Assembly: GCA_905373835.1 (NCBI GenBank)
Contig: CAJPUN010000009.1
Coordinates: forward strand, 1-22,365
Length of the DNA: 22,365 nucleotides
Source: Candidatus Saccharimonadota bacterium
GTDB taxonomy: Bacteria; Patescibacteriota; Saccharimonadia; Saccharimonadales; Saccharimonadaceae
Direction of reading: 5' to 3'
The notes below the pieces were generated by a model that ran no database searches, was not told the DNA's origin, and saw nothing but the letters and a program-made list of their open reading frames with translations. Shown piece by piece: positions 6,999-14,187 of the stretch. Positions within the stretch are counted from its first letter, which is position 1, and each line of letters begins with the position of its first letter. Made by a program: the position numbers and the translations under genes.

Positions 6999-8591
6999 CT
7001 AGTGACTCCTCGGCCGCTTACCACCCACGTCGGGGTGCTGCCTCAGCCAATTACACAGGGTGAATCGCCCAGGAACAAAACCGTGGCAGGCTTCGAATTG
7101 CTTGGCGTAATCCTGGACGTCATGGTCGTTCAATTGCGAAAAGTGGTCTTTCACAAACTCTATTCGGTCGTGTACCTCCACCTTAATGTGGTCATTATCA
7201 TCATCCTCTGTTTCCCATTGTGTGATGTATCCACGATCGCGCTGCCAATACTGACCCTCTATATTGGCTGCAGCAATTATATCTGAGACAAGGACTCTTT
7301 TTTCCGTCGAGCTATTATTCTCTCTAAAGACGCGCTCTACTGCTTCGATGATTGTTGGCATTTGTAATAATCTATCTGTTAGCTCACGCGAATGTATCGA
7401 TTCCAGGTCCCAACACACTCGGACAAATATACTGGTGTCGTAGTCGCTCATGTCTAATTTATCAATATTATAACAGTCTGGTAAGAAACGACGCATAGAA
7501 CGATCAACAGATTTCTCAAGCCATCGTGTATTCGTTCTATCGATAGTAATTTCTTTATCCTCCGGTGGTGTAAACCACTCACTATCACTTCTCTTTTCAG
7601 TATCTTTTGGCTGAGTTTCTTGAGATGACTCACTGTGAGATTCATCAAGCTCTTCATCTTTAGTGGCTTCGCGAGTCTTATAATCAAGCGCCTCCTGCAC
7701 CTTCGGCATCAACCGCTTGGCATTCTCAGCTAGCTTCTCGCGGTCATGCTCCTTCATGCCCTTATAGAGAAGCATCTCGCCCAGCCAATCCTTACCAACG
7801 CCTAGCTCAGCTAGGCGTACACCATACAGGCTAGCACGCTGGCTAATGATAGCGCGGATGCCAAGCTCGCCCAGTGCCTGGCGGTGCGCTCGCACCGTAG
7901 CCAGCCACTCTTTGGGGCTAGGTACCTCACCAGCCGAGATGTCGAGTGGTGAGCGGTTTATCTCTGTGCCAAGTATCAGTGCCTCCTCCAAATCTTCATC
8001 GGTGTCCATTGGGATGAAGGCAAAGCGGTCGATGGTGGCTGCATCGATCGGTGCCCGGCCCACATACTCACTCGTTGCCCCACGGCCAATCGTGTTGGCA
8101 CTGGCGATGAAACGCGCCATCTCGTGGCGTGGCACTCTGCTATCTGGAAACTCACCATGGCCATTAGCAAGCGCGCTGTTGAGGATAGTCAAGATACCTG
8201 GGTGGCCACTATCGATCTCATCCAACGTAAAGACACCACCATTCTCATACACCTCACGGAAGGCCGTACTATGGTAGTTACCAGTCGCATCGCGATAGCC
8301 CATGAGGTCGGACTTAGATGTCGTTGGCCCGAGCGATATAGAGCGAAATGGCAAGCCGAGGCTATTTGCTGCTTGCTCACCGGCAGTCGACTTACCACTC
8401 CCCGCCTCGCCATACAGCCAGATGGGTACATCTGCCTGCAAGGCTGCGCGCACGAGGGGTGTGTGATAGTGCGACGGTTTGGCTCTGTCGACAAACTGCT
8501 GCAATGCAGGGTATTCCTGCTGCTGTGTTGTATTTGCAGTGGCTTGCTCAGCGCTGCCTGTTAAGGCTCTCCCCTTCTCTGGATTTGCCAT
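6999..8591 (-). CDS. MoxR/dynein-like AAA+ ATPase
   Basis: A 530-aa ATPase. Walker A is GEAGSGKST (residues 61-69), Walker B is FTLDEID (121-127), sensor 1 is FIASANT (161-167), and a probable arginine finger sits in IDRF (187-190). The layout matches MoxR/CbbQ/NorQ-type and phage AAA_5 ATPases, which remodel protein partners. The AAA+ module ends near residue 290. The remainder has an acidic, Ser/Glu-rich linker (about 310-350) and a C-terminal domain ending in LRQHPDVGGK, not recognised. The DNA for the linker and the following segment (about 7260-7690) is clearly more AT-rich than the ATPase part, suggesting a domain of separate origin. It has its own TTGACA-18-TACAAT promoter and an AAGGAGA Shine-Dalgarno, and it is directly followed by the VWA-like gene. 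Confidence 0.8.
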   Translation of the reverse strand: MANPEKGRALTGSAEQATANTTQQQEYPALQQFVDRAKPSHYHTPLVRAALQADVPIWLYGEAGSGKSTAGEQAANSLGLPFRSISLGPTTSKSDLMGYRDATGNYHSTAFREVYENGGVFTLDEIDSGHPGILTILNSALANGHGEFPDSRVPRHEMARFIASANTIGRGATSEYVGRAPIDAATIDRFAFIPMDTDEDLEEALILGTEINRSPLDISAGEVPSPKEWLATVRAHRQALGELGIRAIISQRASLYGVRLAELGVGKDWLGEMLLYKGMKEHDREKLAENAKRLMPKVQEALDYKTREATKDEELDESHSESSQETQPKDTEKRSDSEWFTPPEDKEITIDRTNTRWLEKSVDRSMRRFLPDCYNIDKLDMSDYDTSIFVRVCWDLESIHSRELTDRLLQMPTIIEAVERVFRENNSSTEKRVLVSDIIAAANIEGQYWQRDRGYITQWETEDDDNDHIKVEVHDRIEFVKDHFSQLNDHDVQDYAKQFEACHGFVPGRFTLCNWLRQHPDVGGKRPRSH

Positions 8592-8619
8592 ATTTTCTCC
8601 TTATTGTCTAGATTACTTT

Positions 8620-8649
8620 ATTGTAAGAGATATCTAGGAGGTTTGTCAA
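8620..8649 (-). promoter_or_regulatory. Promoter of the AAA+/VWA-like operon
   Basis: Minus-strand TTGACA (8649-8644) and TACAAT (8625-8620) are 18 bp apart. The predicted leader of about 20 nt holds an AAGGAGA Shine-Dalgarno sequence before the ATG at 8591. This is the strongest minus-strand promoter in the window. Confidence 0.65.
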
Positions 8650-8680
8650 TTAGTAACTTACGGGAGCTACTGAGAGGTTT

Positions 8681-8702
8681 GCAGCTCTTGTGTAAGAGCT
8701 GC
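8681..8702 (-). terminator. Hairpin after the helicase gene
   Basis: A perfect 9-bp stem, GCAGCTCTT / AAGAGCTGC, with a four-base loop. It lies about 80 nt past the helicase stop and before the ATPase promoter. The T-tract is poor, so it could be a weak terminator or a 3'-end stabiliser. Confidence 0.4.
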
Positions 8703-8784
8703 ATATGCTAGAATAATATTCATTTTTATTTACTATATTTTGCGAAAAATATGAGACGAGCCAAGGCTTTGGGATAGCAATGCG

Positions 8785-10317
8785 CTACTGCACCACATCC
8801 TCACCAAAGTGCTTTTGCAGTCGCATTTTTATTGAGCCTTCGTGCCGGCCGAGAGTGCGGCTGAGCTGGCGGATGCTCACACCTTGGACGAAGGCCTGCT
8901 TGAGCGTCTCATCGTCAACTTTTGTCCATGGTTTATAGGCGTTGGGGTGGGTCTGGCGCATTGTGGCGATCTTGGCCGCCCAGCTAGTGCTGCCAGTTTT
9001 GCCCGTCGGCTTCTTCTGCGGCATCGTAGCACGCTGAGCAGCCTGTTCGCGCAGATGGGCAAAGCGCTCGGCATCTTGGGCAGCCCGGGTGCGCAGCTGC
9101 GTATCAATGATATACGCTTCGTCACTCATGGTAAGTGCCATGCGGTTGATACCGGTGAGATATATATTGTCGAGGCTCTTAACGCGGCTCAGTGCCACAT
9201 AGCCCATGCCCGGGACGAAGGCTTTGCGTAGGTCGATGCGTGCACTATCGAGCGTCATCCCCTGGCTTTTGTGCACAGTAATCGCCCAAGCCAGGCGCAG
9301 TGGCAGCTGCGAGATACTGGCCCGCTTGCGCGTACCATCGCGCAACTCCCAGGTATCAGGCTGCATCGTCACCACATGGCCATTACGAAATTCCACCACG
9401 GGATAGTCCGTGCCTGGCTCGAAGTCTGTTACCTGGCCAATACTCCCATTGGCAAAGCGCCGCGCTTGGTCGTTCTTGATGGCCATCACCAGTGCACCCT
9501 GCTTGAGCACTAGCACTTCTGGCGCGAGGATACTCCGCTGCAAGGTGTCGACATAATTTTGCCCACCAGTGCTGCTGCGTTGGTACGATACTTCGTCGCC
9601 AGGCAACTCAGCGAGGCGGGCTTGGTTGATCCGATCGACGTCGATATTGACGGTATGAAGCTCGGTTAGGTCGCTCTCGTGAGGTGGCTCTACCTCTGTG
9701 CGGGCCAGTAATTGCTCGGCGTGGCGTCGGCGCAGATCACCAGCTCGCATAGCAGTCAGGATATCGAGCAGAGCGTCACCCTCCTGCTGGCGGTATTGCT
9801 GGTCGAGGTATAGAATGGCTGGGTCGAGCTGGCGCCAGGCTTGCGACTGCACCACAAAGCTCCCCTGCCGCCCGCCATCGCGATTAACAGGCGGTAGCTG
9901 GAAGAAGTCCCCACTCATCACTACCTGCAGCCCACCAAAAGGCTGATTCGGCATCTCGCGCACGCGGCGGCACACTTCGTCGATCATATCCAGGCGGTAG
10001 TCGTGCAACATACTAATCTCATCGATGATCAGCACATCTGTCTTGGCAATAATATCGCGCCGCGTCTTCGACAGGTGATCAAAAAAATTGTTCGGCAAGC
10101 TATCGTGGATGCCAATCCCCGCCCATGCGTGGATGGTGCTGCCACCCAGGTGCGTCGCCGCAAGCCCCGTCGTAGCAGTGACGGACACATACTTGCCATC
10201 CGCCCTACACTGGCGGATGAACTGCCCCAACACATGTGTCTTGCCCGTCCCCGCCGGGCCTGTCAGCAGCGCACTCTGGCTACTGAGCAAAATCTCCTGT
10301 GCAAGTGTCTGATCCAT
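8785..10317 (-). CDS. Pif1-like DNA helicase with C-terminal HTH-like domain
   Basis: ATP-dependent superfamily 1B helicase, 510 aa. Walker A is GPAGTGKT (20-27), followed by TATTGLAATHLGGSTIH, Walker B LIIDEISML, motif III GDFFQLPPV, and, toward the C-terminus, WAITVHKSQGMTLD and YVALSRVKSL, all typical of Pif1/RecD-like helicases. The last 60 residues (PWTKVDDETLKQAF, then SIRQLSRTLGRHEGSIKMRL) look like a SANT/HTH-type DNA-binding unit. The reading frame is open 47 codons further upstream, but I place the start at the ATG at 10317, because it precedes the Walker A by the usual short distance and because TTGCCT-17-TATACT ends seven bases before it. No Shine-Dalgarno is present. It is transcribed divergently from the gene at 10505. 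Confidence 0.88.
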   Translation of the reverse strand: MDQTLAQEILLSSQSALLTGPAGTGKTHVLGQFIRQCRADGKYVSVTATTGLAATHLGGSTIHAWAGIGIHDSLPNNFFDHLSKTRRDIIAKTDVLIIDEISMLHDYRLDMIDEVCRRVREMPNQPFGGLQVVMSGDFFQLPPVNRDGGRQGSFVVQSQAWRQLDPAILYLDQQYRQQEGDALLDILTAMRAGDLRRRHAEQLLARTEVEPPHESDLTELHTVNIDVDRINQARLAELPGDEVSYQRSSTGGQNYVDTLQRSILAPEVLVLKQGALVMAIKNDQARRFANGSIGQVTDFEPGTDYPVVEFRNGHVVTMQPDTWELRDGTRKRASISQLPLRLAWAITVHKSQGMTLDSARIDLRKAFVPGMGYVALSRVKSLDNIYLTGINRMALTMSDEAYIIDTQLRTRAAQDAERFAHLREQAAQRATMPQKKPTGKTGSTSWAAKIATMRQTHPNAYKPWTKVDDETLKQAFVQGVSIRQLSRTLGRHEGSIKMRLQKHFGEDVVQ

Positions 10318-10324
10318 AGGTTCT

Positions 10325-10353
10325 AGTATACAAGGTTGTGGGGTGAGAGGCAA
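10325..10353 (-). promoter_or_regulatory. Leaderless promoter of the helicase gene
   Basis: Minus-strand TTGCCT (10353-10348) and TATACT (10330-10325) are 17 bp apart, and the ATG follows after seven bases. The -10 to ATG distance equals the usual -10 to start-site distance, so the message should begin at the start codon. Confidence 0.6.
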
Positions 10354-10440
10354 AGTATGGGTGTGTTCTCTTATACAAGCAAGTAATCGATCACCAACAG
10401 ATAAACACACCTCACCTATTTTATCCGCAAATCCACAACC

Positions 10441-10469
10441 TTGACATAGCAGCAACACCCTTCTACTAT
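10441..10469 (+). promoter_or_regulatory. Canonical sigma-70-type promoter
   Basis: TTGACA (10441-10446) and TACTAT (10464-10469) have an exact 17-bp spacer. The transcript should start near 10476, giving a leader of about 28 nt with the GAGAGGAGAG ribosome-binding site of the gene at 10505. Confidence 0.75.
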
Positions 10470-10504
10470 AGACACATTACTTATTTAAGCGAGAGGAGAG
10501 ACAT

Positions 10505-11248
10505 ATGGCACTGCTATCTCGATACAACTACGCCCCCAAAGATATAAATGACGGAGTACATGTGTGGGCCGATTGCTCACAATCTATGCTCGATACTGTC
10601 GATCCAGACGCTGCCATCGCCTACATCCGCAGTCGCCGCAATCACAAAGTGCCACCACAGTTTGGCGAACGAGATGTGACACTGCTTGAAGAGTACACCG
10701 AAGCCGGCCTAAGCATTGGCACACTTGGTGCATGCGCAATGACTGCGGCAACCTATGCGTATGGGCTTGATGCCACACCAATGCAAGAACTGGCAACAGG
10801 TTTTACGATTGGGTCTGCCACATCACTGATTGGCACTCCTGCTGCTGTTTACGGCCGAGCTATGTTGGCCGACCATGGGCATTATAGCCCATTTGCTCAT
10901 TGGCGCGCCCACCAGAAGACGCGGCAGTTGCGCAAGCTCATGGGTGAGCAATACCAGCCTGTCACCAGCGCAGTGCGAGACTTGCAACATATGATAAACG
11001 AGCGTAATAGCGAGCAAGACTCATCCGCACTAATCAACGCATTCGACACAGCTGCACTGGCGCAAGTCGTGGACTGTGTTATGCCAGATCAGTCTGCCCT
11101 CCTTGCCCAGTATGAAATAAGCGATGCGCTGCGCGACCCATCTGGCTACGAGACACTACGACATAACGTGCGCGAGACACTCTCTCCTCACCTCGATGCA
11201 GTGTACAAGAGCTACGAGCAGCACGATACTACTCATAGCACAGTTTAG
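10505..11248 (+). CDS. Hypothetical protein with two hydrophobic segments, 247 aa
   Basis: I do not recognise the family. The start is an ATG with a purine-rich GAGAGGAGAG five bases upstream, and a canonical promoter precedes it. Residues about 67-85 and 93-115 are rich in Ala, Gly, Thr and Leu and could form a membrane hairpin, although Thr/Ser content is high and no signal peptide is seen. The rest is polar, with a basic stretch (HWRAHQKTRQLRKLMG) after the second segment and a helical C-terminal half. Its arrangement (soluble N-terminal domain, hairpin, helical C-terminal domain) would suit a peripheral or bitopic membrane protein. It is divergent from the helicase and convergent with metK. 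Being real is supported by promoter, ribosome-binding site and length; function is unknown. Confidence 0.7.
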   Translation: MALLSRYNYAPKDINDGVHVWADCSQSMLDTVDPDAAIAYIRSRRNHKVPPQFGERDVTLLEEYTEAGLSIGTLGACAMTAATYAYGLDATPMQELATGFTIGSATSLIGTPAAVYGRAMLADHGHYSPFAHWRAHQKTRQLRKLMGEQYQPVTSAVRDLQHMINERNSEQDSSALINAFDTAALAQVVDCVMPDQSALLAQYEISDALRDPSGYETLRHNVRETLSPHLDAVYKSYEQHDTTHSTV

Positions 11249-11390
11249 TAGCTGCTCGCTCAAAAGATGCTACCGCTCTTTCTCTATAGTGAGGTAATTT
11301 CTTGAGAGAGATGTAACGGAACAGAATGAGAAAAGAATAGTATAGGGACTATATACTCACACCCTCACAGTAAGGGCTCGACCTAGCACC

Positions 11391-12401
11391 CTACCGATCC
11401 CACACAAACCCCTCACCAAAGTGCCCCCAGCGAGCGGTTGGTTCGTAGATGGGCTGGGCGAGCTGGAGCGAGGTGATGATACCATGCGGGCTGAGGTCGT
11501 AGCCTGTAATGGGCTGCTCTACACCATCGATAATAGCAGTCGCCTCGACGGGCTGGTCGTGGCCGATTGCATACGCCAGGCGCACCAGCACCTCCTGCGC
11601 GTGGTGCTGCCGCAGATAATCCACCGCAATGCGCCGCGCCATATACGCCGCCGAGCGGTCCACCTTGGTGGCATCCTTACCACTAAAGGCCCCGCCACCA
11701 ATTGGCACGCGTGGCCCATAATTATCGACGATGAGTTTGCGCCCCGTCAGGCCAGCATCAGCCGCAAAGCCACCAATCTGCCAGTCCCCTGCTGGGTTAC
11801 AGTGCAGCACTGGTGCATCATATTGCTTATCCTTAAAAAATGTGTTCACATACGTCTGCTGCTGAAGCCACTCCTTGACTGCCTCTGTTAATTCGTCTTT
11901 TGGTGCGTGTTGGAAGCTTGCAACAATTGCCGTTATCTGCCCGCCACGCAGTGTTACTTGCGTTTTGCCATCGTAGGGCCAACGTTGATACAAAAATTGG
12001 TTCAATCGCCGCGCCAGCACTGTTTCTAGCGGGAGCAGCTCAGGCGTTTCGTTGCAAGCATAGCCGATCATCACGCCTTGGTCACCTGCCCCACCATCAT
12101 CCACACCGCGAGCAATCTCCGGGCTCTGCTGAGCAATATGCTCAATTATCTCTACCTCATTCCCCGCCAAACGCTGCACAATCGGCACCACTGCCACCGT
12201 CGCCTGCGACGTCACTTCGCCTGTCACAAACACCATGCCATGGCCGCCGCACACTTCCACCGCCACGCGTGCCTGTGGGTCGCGGGCCAGATAGGCATCA
12301 AGGATGGCGTCGCTCATTTGGTCGCACAGCTTGTCGGGGTGGCCTGGGCTTACGCTCTCGGCGGTGCGAAACTGCGCTGATGCTATAGTAGTTGCTGTCA
12401 T
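11391..12401 (-). CDS. metK: S-adenosylmethionine synthetase
   Basis: Makes SAM from methionine and ATP. Motifs: SPGHPDKLCDQMSDAILD (18-35) with the catalytic His21, GAGDQGVMIGYA, GGGAFSGKDATKVDRSAAY, and the C-terminal GHFG. At 336 aa it is shorter than the usual 380-400, while both ends match the family, so loops must be trimmed internally. I choose the ATG at 12401, not the upstream ATG at 12482 in the same frame, because the protein homology begins there, GAAGGGAG lies just upstream, and the intervening sequence is the expression platform of a SAM-I riboswitch. The gene is convergent with the one at 10505-11248; no clear terminator lies in the 142 bp between them. Regulation by SAM is strongly indicated by the riboswitch. 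Confidence 0.95.
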   Translation of the reverse strand: MTATTIASAQFRTAESVSPGHPDKLCDQMSDAILDAYLARDPQARVAVEVCGGHGMVFVTGEVTSQATVAVVPIVQRLAGNEVEIIEHIAQQSPEIARGVDDGGAGDQGVMIGYACNETPELLPLETVLARRLNQFLYQRWPYDGKTQVTLRGGQITAIVASFQHAPKDELTEAVKEWLQQQTYVNTFFKDKQYDAPVLHCNPAGDWQIGGFAADAGLTGRKLIVDNYGPRVPIGGGAFSGKDATKVDRSAAYMARRIAVDYLRQHHAQEVLVRLAYAIGHDQPVEATAIIDGVEQPITGYDLSPHGIITSLQLAQPIYEPTARWGHFGEGFVWDR

Positions 12402-12448
12402 AAAAAGCTCCCTTCTCTTATCCTGCACTGCCAGGCGAGAAAGGAGCT
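12402..12448 (-). terminator. Riboswitch expression platform: terminator that contains the metK ribosome-binding site
   Basis: On the minus strand AGCTCCTTTCTC (12448-12437) pairs over 12 bp, with one G-U, with GAGAAGGGAGCT (12417-12406), followed by TTTTT and then the ATG. The 3' arm contains the GAAGGGAG Shine-Dalgarno, so closing the hairpin would both hide the ribosome-binding site and form an intrinsic terminator. Confidence 0.65.
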
Positions 12449-12464
12449 GCTCTCTTACGCGTCT

Positions 12465-12566
12465 CATATCTTCCCTGCGCACAGGCTGGAATTAGCACCT
12501 TACTCGCTTCCCGAGCAGGTTGCTGGCGAGTCATCGGGCCAGTCCCTCGTCGCACTCTGGATATTA
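12465..12566 (-). promoter_or_regulatory. SAM-I (S-box) riboswitch aptamer
   Basis: Read on the minus strand, the sequence has the SAM-I core in order: ATCCAGAG, CGAGGGACTGGCCC, GATGA (kink-turn), GCAACC, then GGTGCTAATTCC. P1 is closed by ATATC (12563-12559) and GATAT (12470-12466). It lies upstream of metK, a classic target. A minus-strand TATACT at 12586-12581 is the likely -10 box, giving a start a few bases before the aptamer. SAM binding should favour the downstream terminator/SD hairpin and switch metK off. Confidence 0.92.
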
Positions 12567-12601
12567 GTGATATTGGTAATAGTATAGCATATATTTATGC
12601 T

Positions 12602-12794
12602 AGGAATATCTACCTCGTTGATGTAGCACAACGCGACGAGAAAGATACAGCTAACTCAACATGAGAGGAAGAACGCATTGTTCAGCCGCTTGGCTACAAG
12701 CTTGAGCCTGGTACATAGAGCTGCATTCTTATATAAGCCGCCACGCAGCAATATCCTCTGCACCTAAAAACCGGTCATTACAACCGGTTTTTAG
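12602..12794 (+). ncRNA. Possible plus-strand small RNA
   Basis: TTGGTA (12573-12578) and TATGCT (12596-12601) form a plausible plus-strand promoter with a 17-bp spacer. Downstream come a hairpin (TATCT 12607-12611 / AGATA 12643-12647, with CGTTG / CAACG inside), a second stem (AAGAACGCA 12669-12677 / TGCATTCTT 12723-12731, one mismatch), and a strong terminator at 12764-12794. There is no ORF with a ribosome-binding site. The evidence is structural only. Confidence 0.3.
12764..12794. terminator. Bidirectional intrinsic terminator
   Basis: A perfect 12-bp stem CTAAAAACCGGT / ACCGGTTTTTAG with loop CATTACA. It lies four bases past the stop codon of the RNase HI gene and would end that minus-strand operon; the T-tract on the plus strand could end a plus-strand transcript too. 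Confidence 0.85.
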
Positions 12795-12798
12795 CTAC

Positions 12799-13239
12799 TC
12801 ATTCTTCCTCTAGCCGCTCCCCGGCTCGTGCTCGGTTAGCCCATTGGTCAGCGAGCTCATTTTGCTCATGGCCGTTGTGGCCGCGCACCCAGATAAGCTT
12901 CGGCTGCACGGTGGTATAAAGCGCATAGGCTTCTTGCACGAGCTCAAGGTTCTTGATCGGCCCGCTGCTCTTGCGCCAGCCCTTGGCTGCCCAGCCAGGT
13001 GCCCACTTAGTGAGGACATTAACCCAAAATTCGCTATCGGTATGGATCTCACACCCCTCAGCCCCAACCAACTGCATGGCTGCGATAAGGGCCATCCCCT
13101 CCATGCGAATGTTTGTCGTGTTGCCTGGCTCGCTGCCCAGCGCCACGGGCTTGCCCTGCTCGATGACGGCATAGCCGCCCGGGCCGGGGTTGGGGCTGGC
13201 ACTACCATCGGTGTAGAAGATGCGTGGAGTGGCTGCCAT
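12799..13239 (-). CDS. rnhA: Ribonuclease HI
   Basis: Cytoplasmic endonuclease that cuts the RNA strand of RNA-DNA hybrids. The 146-aa protein has the complete metal-binding set: Asp11 in YTDGSA, Glu47 in RMEGMAL, Asp68 in HTDSEF, and Asp131 in NELADQWAN, plus His124 in VRGHNGH. There is a handle-region segment GWAAKGWRKSSGPIKN. Length is normal for RNase HI. The start codon comes one base after the stop of the upstream 125-aa gene, so the two are co-transcribed and translation is probably coupled. A strong terminator follows at once. Confidence 0.95.
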   Translation of the reverse strand: MAATPRIFYTDGSASPNPGPGGYAVIEQGKPVALGSEPGNTTNIRMEGMALIAAMQLVGAEGCEIHTDSEFWVNVLTKWAPGWAAKGWRKSSGPIKNLELVQEAYALYTTVQPKLIWVRGHNGHEQNELADQWANRARAGERLEEE

Positions 13240-13240
13240 G

Positions 13241-13618
13241 CTAGTTACCGCGATCTACGCGCTGGAATTCCATCCAATCTGATGGCCGATACCACTTAGT
13301 ATCATTGTTATAGCGCTCATCAAACTTCGCCTGGTGCCGCGCCAAGAAGTAATGCCTGCCACCATCATGCTCGGCTTCGTAGCGAATGTACATCTGGTCT
13401 GGATAATTCTTGGGTGCACCGCTGTAGAGCATCACATCTACTGTATTGCCCGGGTTAAGCGTGTGCGACTCGTTGCGCATATTTCCCAGATACTCCCAAC
13501 TCACAACCTTCACCTGCCGGTCGGACTCATTCTTGATGCGTGCCCATACATCTATCTTCGACGCACTCTCATTCCGCACATCAACACGCTCTACGCGCAC
13601 TACCGGAAAATTACTCAT
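13241..13618 (-). CDS. Hypothetical protein, 125 aa, beta-rich
   Basis: I do not recognise this protein. It has no signal peptide or membrane segment. Alternating hydrophobic residues (VVRVERVDVRNE, IDVWARIKNES, VDVMLYSG, MYIRYEAEHDG) suggest a beta-sandwich of about 100 residues, with an aromatic-rich C-terminus (KWYRPSDWMEF). The NESxxxIDVWARIKNES part resembles carbohydrate-binding or FxLD/Ig-like folds in general character only. The ATG at 13618 has AAGGAGA nine bases upstream, and TATAAT (minus, 13659-13654) provides a promoter with a leader of about 30 nt. Co-transcribed with rnhA, one base apart. Being a real gene is well supported. Confidence 0.75.
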   Translation of the reverse strand: MSNFPVVRVERVDVRNESASKIDVWARIKNESDRQVKVVSWEYLGNMRNESHTLNPGNTVDVMLYSGAPKNYPDQMYIRYEAEHDGGRHYFLARHQAKFDERYNNDTKWYRPSDWMEFQRVDRGN

Positions 13619-13725
13619 CTGCTTGTCTCCTTGTTTATGGGGTTATCGAGGTAATTATACCATATGGCCTGCGGAGTGCTTGCTAAATACAGCATTACGT
13701 TGATGCTGCACGCCATCACTACCTC

Positions 13726-13734
13726 TGTTATAAT
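13726..13734 (+). promoter_or_regulatory. Extended -10 promoter of a small RNA
   Basis: TGTTATAAT is a perfect extended -10 element (TGnTATAAT). No strong -35 box is visible, as is usual for this class. The predicted start is near 13741, at the head of a hairpin-rich segment that ends in a terminator. Confidence 0.6.
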
Positions 13735-13740
13735 CAAGAG

Positions 13741-13855
13741 CTCTGTCCTTACCTACGCTATATATAGCGTGCCCATATCTAGTGTCTAGGATGGTGTGGA
13801 AAAGTCGTGGAGATTTTTTACCGACACTAGACCACTGTTAGGTGGTCATTTTTTG
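13741..13855 (+). ncRNA. Small non-coding RNA candidate, about 115 nt
   Basis: The segment is bounded by an extended -10 promoter and an intrinsic terminator, and it has no ORF with a ribosome-binding site. It contains the hairpin ACGCTA / TAGCGT (13755-13760 / 13765-13770), a long stem TCTAGTGTC / GACACTAGA (13778-13786 / 13824-13832) that probably continues with GGT...ACC and AAAA...TTTT pairs, and the terminator hairpin. The two last stems share two bases, so they could be alternative. The conserved SRP RNA tetraloop region is absent, and I do not recognise the family. Confidence 0.55.
13831..13855 (+). terminator. Intrinsic terminator of the small RNA
   Basis: GACCAC (13831-13836) and GTGGTC (13843-13848) form a 6-bp stem with a six-base loop, followed by ATTTTTT. 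Confidence 0.75.
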
Positions 13856-13859
13856 CTTT

Positions 13860-14115
13860 TACACTGCTGTATTTCTATCCAAATCCACTATGCCTTTCAC
13901 CCGGGTGATGCTAGGAGGTGAAAAACAAGGTAGCACCCTTCACGCAAAGCAAATATTTTATAAGCCTCGCGATACCGTATTCACACATTTAGATTCCGCT
14001 ATCTTACCAGGCAGTCACGCAGCACACGGAACTGTATATCCTGCAATAATACCTATACCCCTACTGTCTATATGCCACTAACCTATCTAAAATCTGCTCT
14101 CACAAACATCTTTCT
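13860..14115. other. Gene-free stretch with local pairing
   Basis: No gene is supported here. Around 13895-13950 there are mutually complementary pieces (TTCACC, GGTGAA and TTCAC; TGCTA and TAGCA), so alternative hairpins are possible. An open frame from 13890 to 14081 lacks a ribosome-binding site and recognisable content. Confidence 0.3.
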
Positions 14116-14145
14116 TTGTCATGATGAGCCATACGTTGCTACAAT
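14116..14145 (+). promoter_or_regulatory. Promoter of the HTH fragment
   Basis: TTGTCA (14116-14121) and TACAAT (14140-14145) have an 18-bp spacer. A second -10-like TATAAT follows at 14153-14158. The leader to the ATG at 14188 would be about 35 nt. Confidence 0.5.
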
Positions 14146-14187
14146 AGTGGTATATAATTGCTATACGAATTATCTGGTAAGGTTATT

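Noticed and set aside
13741..13855. SRP (4.5S) RNA
   Set aside because: Size fits, but the conserved apical GGAAG...AGCA region is not present.
13895..13960. T-box riboswitch suggested by an AAGGTAGCACC sequence
   Set aside because: The AGGGTGGNACCGCG core is not matched and there is no downstream aminoacyl-tRNA or amino-acid gene.
13890..14081. Open frame of 64 codons (MPFTRVMLGG...) after the small RNA
   Set aside because: No ribosome-binding site, no recognisable family, and the region is better explained by local RNA pairing; coding is not supported.
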